DNA from: Papilionanthe hookeriana x Papilionanthe teres
Lineage: Eukaryota > Streptophyta > Magnoliopsida > Asparagales > Orchidaceae
Direction: 5' to 3'
DNA: 64,000 nucleotides
Assembly: GCA_022702705.1 (NCBI GenBank)
Contig: CM040421.1
Coordinates: 74,642,121-74,706,120 of the forward strand
Below, piece by piece: positions 46,285 through 57,019 of the stretch. The position numbers and the translations under genes are program-made. The notes under the pieces are model-generated. The model was given only the letters and a program-made list of their open reading frames with translations, was not told the DNA's origin and ran no database searches. How positions within the stretch are numbered: position 1 is the stretch's first letter; each line of letters begins with the position of its first letter.

Positions 46285-47558
46285 ATGATATACAAAATAC
46301 AATTGATCACAATCGATAAAGAGCCAAACTCAACTAACGACCTCTCATAGGCAACTAGGGTTTTATCTTTTGGATATGCTCCATAGCCTCCTTTGGCTTT
46401 GGCGAGGGGCATGGGGAACTTTATAGTTTGATTTTTCATATGAGAAGTCCTTCACTATTTATAGGATGGGCTAGCTATAAATCTTTTTCATCCTAAAACC
46501 CCTTCCACATTCTTTTAGAATGGGCCAGCAAAAAAATTTTTTCCAATCTTCAAGATCCAACTATTACAACCCCTCTAAGTAAGTTTGGGAGTGCCAAAGC
46601 CGTGACAAATTGAGATTCCATCCCACTAGGATTTTGATCTAGGGATTATAACAGGAAGTCTCTCGGATTTAACTAGATTATGCTTCATAACCTTGGGCTT
46701 CCTCTACGAAATAAATAATATAAACCTAACAATATCTAAAAATAGCCTAGGGTTAGTTAATAAAGACAATGTAAAGGTTTTTAGTGAATCACCATCGTGA
46801 TGGTCAATTGATGTCCCGAGCTTGCATCCCAAATGAAGCTCTGGTAACAATTGGTGAGAAGCCTCCATGAAAGTCCTTCTACTAAGCTAGGATGGAGGTC
46901 TCCTAGCGAGCACCCAAGAAAGCTCGTTGGAGAAGGAAGAAGTCACCGAAGAAAATGAAGGGGATGGGATCCCTTGACCTTCTTTTAATTAGAAAAAAAA
47001 GAAATCTTCCTCTCTTGCTCTCTCTAAGAAACAATCACCAAGGGGAAAATGTGACTTTCAAGTGCTCTATGCTCTCACCCACCAGCTCCCTCCAAAAAAA
47101 TGGCCTTTATTTAGGCCAAATAGCTCATGAAGGTCATTTGGGACATGCCATAATGGAAATAATCCCCCCCTAACAGATTTTTTTACAAGTCCAAGGAGAT
47201 CTCCCTTAGGTCAAGAACAACTTGCATATTTGGCACTAGGTCACATGCCTTTCTAGGCCCATTAGGCCAAATCCTGAAATCTTAGTGGGCCAGAGTGATC
47301 ATGCATGGCTTGGGCGTGGTCATGCAACTCTACACATGGATCGACATTGTCACACTAGTTCCCAAGCATAATTACACTGGGCTTACTATCTTGCAGCATG
47401 GTCACACTGCATTTGGGTGTGACCAAGCTAAATATGTCTTTTGTGTAGCTGAGGGAAGGCTCAATGTCATCACACCATCCCTCAGTGGTCTCTATCTTGC
47501 AACGTGGTCACACCATTTTCATACATGGTCATGCCAAAGGCAGCCCCCTCAACCTTCT
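46285..47558. other. Unassigned stretch between T3 and LTR F
   Basis: No retrotransposon protein or host gene is recognisable. A 60-codon minus frame at 46257-46439 and two plus frames at 46955-47173 and 47295-47663 have no motif I know and cross into repeat boundaries. The last 250 bases are rich in GGTCACAC/GTGTGACC words. The position before a PPT-like tract suggests it may be the 3' internal part or U3 of a further LTR element. Confidence 0.4.
47300..47540. repeat. Array of GTGTGACC / GGTCACAC words
   Basis: Copies and near-copies occur in both orientations: GTGGTCATGC, TTGTCACAC, ATGGTCACAC, GTGTGACC, ATCACACC, GTGGTCACACC and ATGGTCATGCC. The spacing is irregular, about 20-50 bases. 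The design resembles the GCGC-palindrome clusters of the Athila-type LTRs but with a different core word. Confidence 0.55.
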
Positions 47559-47572
47559 AGGGAGGGGGTAAG
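47559..47572 (+). promoter_or_regulatory. PPT-like tract before LTR F
   Basis: AGGGAGGGGGTAAG, all purine except one base, directly precedes the TGAC start of LTR F. A PPT is expected before a 3' LTR, yet a PBS-like site follows this LTR. Confidence 0.5.
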
Positions 47573-49190
47573 TGACATGCTTGAAAATGTAATATTTTTT
47601 TATATTCATTTAATGCTTATTTTTAGTAATATTGGAAGGTACTTTTGTGTTTTTTTATTTTAGGTACAAATAGGTTAAGCAATTGGAGAAAAAAGTGAAA
47701 ACAAAGCAAAATGAGGTTAAATGGAGCAAAGGAGAAAAAAAGGGAACTGACACCTAGATGCCAGCTTCTGGCTCCTAAGAACCAGACATTGTATGTGGAA
47801 ATAGAGAGCTCGGTGCCTATTCCATGGCTCCAGGACTGGCGCCTAGGTGTCATGCGGTTGATCAACACTTCTAGAAGTCTGGCGTTTAACCACCACGGTT
47901 GGGCACCTAGGTGCCAGAATCATTTTTTTTTAATGCAATGTATTTGGACAAATTTTGAAGCGGCATCCGAAGTGACACTTTGGGATTTTAAGGGTTAAAT
48001 TAAGGGGACCTAAAAGAAAAAAAAGAAACGAGGGGGGCTAGTGTCTCTTCATTTAGAAAGTGTCCTTTGGAGTTCTTAGCAACTCTTAGAACTTAGGAAG
48101 AAGGGAGTAGGGAAAAAAAAGAGAGATTTCTTCATTTCTTTTATTTAACTTTTAGAGATTGGAGAGGAGTGTATGGGATTTCTATTTGCTCTGCAAGGAG
48201 GGTGTGAATCTTCTATAAAGATAAGTCTTGTACTCTTTTTGTCGTTGCTTTGAATTATTGCAATATACTTGTATGATTTCAACGTCAATTGTAATGAAGA
48301 ATCCATGTGTTTTCTTCATGCTTCGTAAGTAGTTTTCAATTCTCTTTCCTCTTGTTATGAAGTAATGGCATGCGTAGGAAAATTTATTCCATGATAGAAT
48401 AATTTTAATTTCCATGGATGAGTAAAATCACTATTGCTTCATTCACATAACATACTGGCCATAGGTTATGTTAAAATTAGTTATAAGTTGAGACTAAGAC
48501 ATGGAAGAGCGGTCACTTCACAGCATTAATGCACTCACATTGTTCGATTGGCTATCATGATGTAGTCAGGTGGCAATGTAATTTTTAAAAGAAATATACT
48601 TCATGATCTGTTTCTATTAGGAGCTTCTAGGTGAAAATCAATGTAAGTGAATGGGTTCTTTACCATGAGTTGTAACGCTTTTTAACCACCTTCGCATCTC
48701 TGCTAGTTTTGTACACCGGATGGAATATTAAGCTTATCTATACACTCGAAAGATGGTAGGTAGACATATGTTCTTTGTTGGGAAAAAAAAATTAATTTCT
48801 TCTACTGCTTAAGCCATTATCTTCATTGCAAGAGGGAAGGGATGTTGATTATATAAGAACTTTCTAAAATTTAACCAGCCCTTGTAGATTAGATTTTTAT
48901 TAAGAGTAAAGTAGTGAATTTAGAAAATTCAAACTTTTCAAAAATTTTAGGCTAAGATAAGTTATTGTAGACTATGACTTTTATTGATGTTGATTATGAA
49001 TTAACACCTTTTTTAGTGGGATCAATACTTAAAGTTTTTTAAAGAATGCTTTATATTACGTGAACGATAAGCGCACTTGTGTAGTGTCCCTAGTGTGTAA
49101 AATTGAATTGTGTAGAAAAACAAGAATTATTTGTTAAATAACACTCAGTTAGGAATTAAGGGTGCAAGCACACATGAGCAGTGGGAGTCA
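47573..49190 (+). repeat. LTR F (type III, Athila-like, 1618 bases)
   Basis: It begins TGACATGC and ends GGGAGTCA, giving TGAC...GTCA termini. The first 100 bases (TTTTAGTAATATTGGAAGGTACTTTTGTG) match the type I and II LTR starts in outline. A long cluster of decayed GGCGCCTAGGTGCC palindromes lies at 47748-47919. It ends where the other LTRs have their internal PBS-like block, so it lacks their last 115-180 bases. The ORFs inside it are not genes. Confidence 0.7.
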
Positions 49191-49197
49191 AGTTTTT

Positions 49198-49215
49198 TGT
49201 GCCATTTTCTGGAAT
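49198..49215 (+). promoter_or_regulatory. Decayed primer binding site after LTR F
   Basis: TTGTGCCATTTTCTGGAA matches TGGCGCCGTTGCCGGGGA at 11 of 18 positions and lies 7 bases after the LTR end. Confidence 0.5.
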
Positions 49216-49880
49216 TGAAATTGAAGTAATTCACATGAAGCACGCACCTATTATCGAGAGCAGTAAGGGAGTGTCCACACTAGACCATTAAGGGTCATTT
49301 ATCGCTTCTGGGAGTCTGCAAGTCACGCTTCTTGACTCTGAAAGCTTATAATGACCATGTTGAACCATACATGCCTCAGAATGATCATTCAACTTGCCCT
49401 AGAATAGCCGAACTACCATAGATCTATCATAGTCCTTATCAATCATGATCAAGAAGGGGTAAACCCTAGCCCAGAGACAGTGTATCTGGTAACATTCTGA
49501 TAGACTCCTCGAGCTAGGGGAGGTCACACGTAAGTGTTGCACGCTCCCATAATGTCACAAAGGCATCTTGCATTTGTGAAATCAAAATTTAACTCCAATA
49601 GTGATCTTCTGATCTTTGATTGTGCTTAGATAGGTAATCTTGGTGCCATGACTAATAGTCTTCACTATTTAGACATGGTCAGGTGATCATGGCACTACAT
49701 TTTACCACTAATCCTTGTCTCACAATCTTGGTGGATGTTCTGTTGATCCTCTGTTTTTTCTAGTTCCCTGAGTGTTTTCTAACTTGGAAGTTTTTTGCCT
49801 CTGATTAGTGAAGACATTCATTAATTTCGTCACAATTTAGGTCGGATATTGGAGAAAATCTGAAATTTCAAAAAAAAGTG
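49216..49880 (+). other. Leader remnant after LTR F
   Basis: No coding region is supported. The first part should be the 5' leader of the F element. Somewhere before 49880 it gives way to minus-strand integrase sequence of T4, with no clear boundary visible. Confidence 0.35.
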
Positions 49881-51007
49881 AAGAGATATTTCTTAGTTAA
49901 GACCGCTCTTACAGAATACCTGATGGAATTTATGGAAAACATTTTTGTGATCACCTCTGCTCCATGTCCAGTGGACCTCATTTCTTGCTTGTTTCTTCAA
50001 CTTGTATGCTCTAGGTCCTACTTGACAGTCAATGATGTAGGGTGCACTCCATGTTTGGTCTGGCTTCCCACTGTTTGTGCTAGTGCTACAAGATCAACCT
50101 TCTTTAGCACCATGTATCTGTCAGGAAAGACTTTTCTCGGACGTATTGGTTTTAATATTAGATAGCTTTTCTCTTGACTTCTTCCTGCTGCAAGGCTAAT
50201 TTTGCTCTGTCTTCTTCTACAAGTTCGAGCGCGAGCATTGTTTCCTTGTTTTTCTCTTTTAGTCATTCTAAAAGATTTTCATTATAGAACACTATGCCTG
50301 TGATTACTCTTTTCCTATGATAATTGTACTTGACCAACAACATGACCTTCATCAAATGCAAAAGCATAATAGGTTTTTGGCCGGTTGCGGTTAACGGGAT
50401 CATGTGGATGGCCCATAAAATAGATGGAAGGACCTCCACCCAACTATTTTTTGCATCATTTACATTCTTTCTCAACAATTTTAGAATGATTTTATTGGTC
50501 TTCTCAGCTTGGTCATTGGTTTATTGATGATGAACTCAGATGAATTTGAGACATTTTCCTTGAACTTCGAAAAAATTTTGAACCTTCTTATCTGCGAACA
50601 GTGTCTCATTATCCATGATGATTATTAGTGGTAGGCCATCATTGCAGATTAAGTTAGTCCATCAAATGTTCTAGACAACGTTCATAGATATCTGGGTAAG
50701 GGATTTGGCCCCAACACACTTTGAAAAATAATCCACTATCACTACGAGAAAGCGGTGATTTCCTTTAGAGGGTGGGAATGGTCCTAAAATATCTAGACTC
50801 TAGATAGAAATAAGCCATAGGCTGGTGATTTATTGTAACATGTGACCTGTTTGATGTTGTAGCAGACTGTATTTTGGCATTGTTCACATCTCATGGAGAA
50901 TGGTTCAGTATCCTTCAATAGCATCAAAAAAAATTATCCCTGTCATTGGACTTGAAGCACCTACATCTTTCCTCCAGAATTGCTTCAGCATTCCTTAAAG
51001 TGAACAC
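49880..51007 (-). pseudogene. Integrase remnant of a gypsy element (T4)
   Basis: Reading the minus strand from 51007, frames change several times. Visible are a zinc-finger tail (MRCEQCQ), a core start with LDILGPFPPSKGNHRFLVV (first catalytic Asp), YFSKCVGAKSL, IIIMDNETLFADKKVQNFF (second Asp intact), TNDQAEKTNKIILKLLRKNV (Glu region), and SWVEVLPSILWAIHMIPLTA at 50478-50263. The C-terminal region shows TWSAPYIIDCQVGPRAYKL near 50000-50060. These fit Tat-like gypsy integrases and not Athila. It is cut at 51007 by LTR D. The plus-strand frames at 49878-50527 are shadows. Confidence 0.78.
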
Positions 51008-52871
51008 TGATATGCCAATAATATATAATATTTTTGTACACTTTGATGTACCCATTTTTGATGATAATGCACTTTAATGGAAGGTTTTTGTCTATTTTTA
51101 TTTTAAGTACAATTAAATGGACTAAATATGTCAAAAGGAGTGAAAAAGGATCAAATTTGGAGCGAAAATGAAGAAGGTGTTAAATAGAACTGGGGCGCCT
51201 AAGCGCCCAGATCTGGCACCTATGTGCTAGTAAATAGAGAAGGCCGAGCCTAAATGCCAAAGGCCCCGCGCTTAAGCATATGGTAGTTACTTTGCAATTT
51301 CAAGAAGGTATTGGTAAATTTTGAAGGGTTTTCTGAGACATCCTTTGGTACAAATGTAGGTAACTGATTAAGGGTGCCAAAAGACATTAAAAAGCACTTG
51401 AAAGGATGAATCTCTTGGAAAGATTCATTAAATATGGACACATCTTGAAGAGACACCAAGGCACCGTTTGAGAAAATATAAAAAAAGGAATTGAAGAAAA
51501 TTTAGAGAGGTTGTTAGTAAGTTGAAATGGTGTGTACAGAGAGTACTTATAGTAAGAAGTTGTAGGATTAATACTTTGGGTTTCCTCACACTTATCTAAT
51601 TCCTAGTGAAAGGGAAAGTGGGTAGAGATTTCTAAGCAAAAATCCATTATTTTTGAGAGATTTTAATCCTCTACGGTTGGGTGACCAATTCTAGAGAGAC
51701 TTGTAAGAGAAAGGAGGAGATTCAAAAGAACTTCAAGAGTTTGATAGAGAGGAACTTGAGATAATTTTTTATCTTTGTAATTCATTTAATTTTAATTGAG
51801 ACTTCTTGTGTTTCTACATGATTTCTACTTTTAAAATTACTTGTTGTTGTGTTTTCCTCATAGATTCTGAGTATTTTATTTTATCTTTTTTCTTTTAATG
51901 AAACGTATTTAAGTGATGGAAAGAAATTGTGGAAGTATTGATCTTTAATTTTGGAATAAGTTGTGTTAATTTGTCCTTGCACTTTATTTACTTCTTCATT
52001 TGGCTAATTAAGATGTTAACATTTGTTGTGATAACATGTAAGATCTTGTAAGTATTTTTTCGGTCAACTTTTGGTAGAAATCAAATGAGATTGTATGGAT
52101 GTGAAATTCATATAATTTTATGCAATTAAATAGGGAAATATATTTTGATTTGTGTAGAATTAAAGGACTTTAGGGTGACAAACTAAAGCCCCCAATGTAG
52201 TTTATTGTTTTAGGTTTTGATAAGAGATGTTATCCTCCAGGTGGAGGGAGAGGAGGGAATTCTAGAGTTAGAGCTAGTATCTTTCATACCTAACTCGTCT
52301 TCAAAACTATTTAAACTTCAAGTTAGCAATGTTCTTTATAGCATCTAATATTGCTCTTATTTGGCACAACACATTTTGAATACTTCCACAATAGAACTCT
52401 TATAATTATTACTTATTCTTGATAAGGAAAAACGATATTTTCAATTATACTTCTTTACTCTTATAAAAATCTCGTTATAGTTAGTTAATTGTTCACTTTA
52501 TTGCATAATATTAGAAAATACCAAAAGAATCGCATTTTCAAGTTTTCTGTTATGTAAAATTGTTTAAGTGTTTTTTCTAAATATATATTGTGATCTGATG
52601 CCTTATTTTTTTTAAATATCAAAAAAGAAATTCCCAGTGGGTTTGGTATTTTTGGGCTTAATCAGAAAATCCTATATTTGTTGATTACCATAGGTATACT
52701 TGCGTAGAATCCCTAAATTAAAATATAATTGTTGAATTCTTATTTACATCAGAATCAAGTTTTTGGTGTCATTCTAAAGAAAAAATTTTATTTAAAGAAA
52801 AAATAGTATATTATAACATAAATATAAATATAAATCATATCACTACAAGTATAAATATCAGAAAGGGATCA
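51008..52871 (+). repeat. 5' LTR of element D (type I, 1864 bases)
   Basis: It starts TGATATGCC and ends GGGATCA, five bases before the PBS. It is alignable with LTRs A and B throughout. The GCGC cluster at 51193-51281 includes GGGGCGCCTAAGCGCCC. The TATA box is at 51477-51486. An internal PBS-like block at 52754-52773 repeats 114 bases later at the true PBS. Confidence 0.85.
51477..51486 (+). promoter_or_regulatory. Putative TATA box of LTR D
   Basis: AAATATAAAAAAAGGAATTG, at the conserved place about 470 bases into the LTR. It corresponds to the AATATAAAAGAA block of A and B. Confidence 0.5.
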
Positions 52872-52876
52872 AGTTT

Positions 52877-52894
52877 TGGTGTCATTGCTGAGGA
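52877..52894 (+). promoter_or_regulatory. Primer binding site of element D
   Basis: TGGTGTCATTGCTGAGGA matches the Athila-type TGGCGCCGTTGCCGGGGA except at transitions. All differences are C/T or G/A, as expected from cytosine methylation decay. It is the best preserved PBS of this type in the window. Confidence 0.8.
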
Positions 52895-53139
52895 ATTCAT
52901 CAAATTGGATTTGAATTGAAAAGAAATATTAAAATGAACTTTTGGAAAAACAAGAATTCTATTTTTAGAAAGTTTTATTTAAACTTTATCTCTTTTTGTG
53001 TGTTGTATTTTTTTTCATTGTTGTGTTATAATAGTTTATGTGTAGTTCAGGTTCTGAAGGAGTCGTGCCCTATGATTCTTAATTAGAAAGAACTATTAGA
53101 AAATTTAAAAATACAAAAAAATTCAATAACTTCAAGTAA
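52895..53139 (+). other. Leader of element D
   Basis: Untranslated, T-rich sequence between PBS and gag start, similar to the leaders of A and B in inverse orientation. No feature is recognised. Confidence 0.6.
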
Positions 53140-54690
53140 TGACAAATCAAAATAATCAAAAAGCTGAAATTTATCAAGAGTTTAGATCTTTAATAGATTA
53201 TGCAAACTCTACAGTGGATGAACTTCATGGTAGTATTAAAAATCCTTCTGTAGGTGCTAATTCATTTGAGGTCTAAACTGAAGATCCACCAACAAAAAAC
53301 TGTGAAGCTTAGAAATGATATTTTTTTGAAATTGTTTGCTACATTTAAATATGTTGGTGTTTCTAATGGTGCTATTAGACTTAGGCCTTTTCCATTCTAA
53401 CTTAGGTATAAGGATAAGATATAGTTGAATTTTGTTAGCACCTGGATCTATCAGAACTTGGAGTGATTTAGCACAAAAATTCCCTGCTAAATATTTTCCA
53501 CCAATAAAAACTGCAAATCTTAGAAATGATATTAAATCTTTTTGTCAATTTGAAGGGGAATCTATTTATGAACTTGGGAAAGATTTAAAGAATGCCTAAG
53601 AAAGTGTCCACACCATGCTTTACCAGATTGGTTAATTATTTAAACTTTTTATAATGGATTAGCTGGATCTCTTAGATCTATTATCGATTCTGCTGGTTGT
53701 GGTTCATTGATGTCAAAACCATTTCATGATGCTTATGCTTTAATTGAAGAAATGGCTACTAAATAATTTTTAATTGCCTTCTAAAAGGTTTCATCCTAAA
53801 ATTGTAGTCAGTATTCATAAATCTGAAGCTTTTGCAATATTAGTAAATTAAGTTAGTACAATTGTAAGGAAGATAGACCAACTTGGAATGAATTTTTCTT
53901 AACCAATTCCAAAGATTGAAGAGAATTCATTAGGCCAAATGGTAGACTCTCAAACATCAAAAGAAACTTTAAATGCTATAAATAATAAGTCAAATAACCC
54001 CATATTCAAACTACTATAACCCCCATGTTGGAAAAAACATCCTAAACTTAATTGGAATAATAGTTTGGGTGGTACTAATCAGTAATGTGGATCAACCAAG
54101 TAAACCCGTTAAGGAACTGGAACAACTAAGGTAATAGTAATCATAAACCTACATATCTGCCATGTTTTAATAATAATTGACAAATTAAGGATAAGATGTT
54201 GTTTATGGAAGAGGTGGTGTTACAAATGGAAAATCGGTTACAGTGTCAAGGAGCTGCAATTAGAAATATTAAGAATCAGTTGGGATAAATTGCAAATTCA
54301 TTAAGTAATAAAACCCAAGGAATACCTCCTAGTAATACATAACTAAATCCAAAAGACTAGAATAAAGAGCATGTAAAGTCTGTTCAACTTAGAAGTGGAA
54401 GAGAGTAAGATGGTAGAGTTCAAAAAGAGATTGAAGTAGAGAGAGAAGAAATTGAAGAACATAAAGAGAATGCTCCAAAAGGTTTTTATAGCCCTATTTC
54501 TCAACTTAAAATTGATTTAGAAAAGCCATCACCACCTCCAGCAAAAGTTTACAATTAATTTCTATCAATGAGACTATTAATATTCTTTTTTGCTTAAGCT
54601 TTAGAACAAATGCCAAGCTATGTGAAGTTTATGAAGGATACTCTTAATAGAAAAATGACATTTGAAGATAATGAGACTGTTGCACTTAGT
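53140..54690 (+). pseudogene. Gag of element D, heavily broken
   Basis: It starts MTNQNNQKAEIYQEFRSLID, then DYANSTVDELHGSI, aligned with the gags of A and B. Later blocks can be followed only across frames: a WSDLAQKFPAKYFPP-like block near 53460-53500, GGSLMSKPFHDAYALIEEM-like near 53700-53755, an Asn-rich stretch near 54050-54340, and a Lys/Glu-rich stretch near 54380-54480. Many stops (for example at 53273) and indels are present. No intact frame exceeds about 50 codons. Confidence 0.75.
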
Positions 54691-55083
54691 GACGTGTGAA
54701 GAGCTATAATTCAGAAAAAACTTCTTGAAAAGCTTAAAGATCCTGGAAGCTTCACAATTCCATGTGTAATAGGAGATATATTTTTGGGAAAGCTTTATGT
54801 GATTTAGGTGCAAGCATTAACCTTATGTCATTATCTATATTTAAAAGACTGAGAATAGAGGAAATATCCCCTACAACTGTAACTTTGAAGTTAGCAGATC
54901 ATTTTAGAACATATCTTAAGGGAGTTATAGAAGATGTTCTGGTAAAGGTGGATCAATTTATCTTTCATGTTGATTTCATTGTGCTAAATATAGAGCAAGA
55001 TAAAGAGATATATATCATTTTGGGGAGACCTTTCCTAGCTACAAGAAGAACAATGATAGATGTGCAAAGAGGGGAAATATCTA
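54691..55083 (+). pseudogene. Aspartic protease of element D, truncated by LTR E
   Basis: The frame 54762-55083 holds FGKALCDLGASINLMSLSIF, with the family-normal DLGAS active site, then SPTTVTLKLADHF, VIEDVLVKVDQFIFHVDFIV and IILGRPFLATRRTMIDVQRG. This is the cleanest protease domain in the window. It ends in frame at GEISM where the LTR begins. The open frame continuing to 55193 reads LTR sequence and is not part of the protein. Confidence 0.85.
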
Positions 55084-56822
55084 TGCTACACCTAAACTAT
55101 GTAGTGTTTTTATACACATTGTTATACCTATTTTTGATGATATTGCACTTCAATGAAACATATTTTGTATGTTTTTCTTGCATGTATGAATAAATGGATG
55201 AATATGATGAAAGGAGTGAAAAAGTATCAAAATTGTAGAAAAAATGATGAAAATTGAAGAAGTGATCTGTGGTACCTCCGCTTACGTTACAAGGCCCCGC
55301 GGCTATGTGCCATAGTTGGAGCTTACACACTAGATGAACCGCGGCTAAGCGCCGGTTCCCCCCGCTTACGCGCTGCAGTTAGAAAAGAGCATTTATTTTA
55401 ATTTAGGTGCCATTTTGAAGAGATTTTCAAAGCACTTCTTAGTGAGAACGTGGGTAACTTCCTGTTGGTTCCAAATTCAATTCAAAATACTCTTGAATGG
55501 ATGCATCTCTTGGAAGATACATTGAATCTGAACACAATTTGAAGAGATATGAAGACACCTTTTGGAAAAGTATAAAAAGAGGACTTGAAGATCAGAACAA
55601 TGTACTTGTTGGAGGGTGTGGTTAGTGTTTAAGAGTGAGTTTTATGTTAGAGAGTTATTGTAGAATACACCTCGTCACTTCACCATCTTTACTTCATTTC
55701 ATATAGTTTGTATTAGGAGTAAGAATTGAGATTTGGAGTCTACGGAGTTGGGCGCCAACCTCTAATGACTATTGTAAGGGAAAGCAAAGTTTTCAAAGGA
55801 ACTTCAAGAGTTTTATGTAGAGGATTTACAGATAAGTCTTTATCTTTGTATTACATTTATTTTTTAATTAAGAATTTTTTTTTTCACTATGATTTGTACT
55901 TTTAAACCAAGTTGTGACTGAATTTTCTCCATGAATTTTGAGTATTATTCTTTATCTTTTTCCTTAAGTGATGATGTAATTAAGTTATTGAAGTATGTTG
56001 TGTGTTAAATGTTATAAGAAGTTGTGATGATTCAAAACCTTGAACTTTATTTAGTTCTTAATTTTGCCAATTAAGATGTTAAAATAAGTTGTGAGAACAT
56101 CTAAGATCCAGTGTGGTATTGTCTCAGTCAACAATTAAAAAGAATCACATGCGATTGTATGGGTGAGAATGTAATCTATATGGTTGAGTGCTAATAAATA
56201 GGGAGATATACTTTGGTTGGTGTAGAATTAGAGGACTTTAGAATGACAGGTAAAAGCCCCTAATTTGATTTATTGTTTTATTTTTTGATACAAGATGTTA
56301 GCCCCCAGTTAGAGGGAATCGAGGAAACTCTAGAGTGAGAGCTAGTATCTTTCCTGCCTTACCCGTCTTCAAGATTTTCAAAATAATGAATTAAACTATG
56401 TTCTTTATAGCATCTCTAGTAAGGATAAAAAATATATTTAATCCTATTTGGCACAACACATTTTAGAAACATCCACAATAAATATTCACCATAACTTGTT
56501 ACTGATTTATAAAAAGGAAAAAGATTTTTCATTTGCATAAGTTTTCATCTTACAAAAACTTAGTTAAAGTTGTTGATTACTTTTACTTCAAATTATAAAA
56601 TTAACAAAAAGAATTAAATTTCATGTCCTAAAATATTATCTTTAGTTTAAGTAAGATCTTTCTTTAAAATTGTAAAAAGTTAAATTTCTTTCTTTCACTA
56701 TTTATCACATTCTCTGTAGGTTCGATATCACGGAGCTTAATCAGAAAGTACTATATTACTTGATTAAATGATACATATATTTGTGTAGTATCCACTTTAA
56801 AAAATCATTAAAAGGAGTATTA

Positions 56823-56825
<3 letters not shown>
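55084..56825 (+). repeat. LTR E (type II), 3' end missing
   Basis: It starts TGCTACACC inside the protease of D. The sequence follows LTR C in outline: CGGCTAAGCGCCGG cluster at 55271-55378, TATA box 55571-55580, TCGATATCACGGAGCTTAATCAGAAAG near the end. It stops at 56825 about 100 bases before the expected end, replaced by a (TA)n tract and LINE sequence. It could be a solo LTR or the 5' LTR of a lost element. No PBS is visible. Confidence 0.75.
55571..55580 (+). promoter_or_regulatory. Putative TATA box of LTR E
   Basis: AAGTATAAAAAGAGGACTTG, a strong TATA match at the position conserved in the other Athila-type LTRs. Confidence 0.55.

Positions 56826-56896
<71 letters not shown>
56826..56896. 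repeat. (TA)n microsatellite, 71 bases
   Basis: An uninterrupted TA tract lies between LTR E and the 3' end of the minus-strand LINE half. Because it abuts the LINE 3' end, it may be the expanded tail of that LINE. Confidence 0.95.
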
Positions 56897-56902
<6 letters not shown>

Positions 56903-57019
56903 AGGCAAAATTAATTAATCAAAATGAAAAATTACATCTACGATGGGGTATGTCCAAACAATACCCATTCAGCAAAAAAAGACAAAAAGGAGGATGGAAT
57001 ATTGTGACAGGTAAGTAAC

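Larger units (their letters stand above)
51008..55083 (+). mobile_element. Element D: Athila-like element, 5' part
   Basis: Plus-strand order is LTR (51008-52871), PBS, leader, gag and protease. It stops inside the protease-RT linker at 55083, where LTR E begins. RT to 3' LTR are not in the window. The LTR and gag are of the same type as A and B. It sits inside the T4 integrase. Confidence 0.8.

Noticed and set aside
47295..47998. Plus-strand frames of 122 and 95 codons near LTR F
   Set aside because: They cross the LTR start at 47573 or lie in its U3 array, and have no homology I recognise.
49878..50527. Plus-strand frames of 95 and 67 codons
   Set aside because: They run antisense to the T4 integrase, whose motifs (SWVEVLPSILWA and others) are on the minus strand.
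55084..55193. Extension of the D protease frame to 55193
   Set aside because: From 55084 the frame reads LTR E sequence. The protein similarity ends at GEISM.
20150..55378. GCGC-palindrome clusters as CRISPR-like or satellite arrays
   Set aside because: Copies are few per site, imperfect, without regular spacers, and occur at a fixed position within LTRs of a plant genome.
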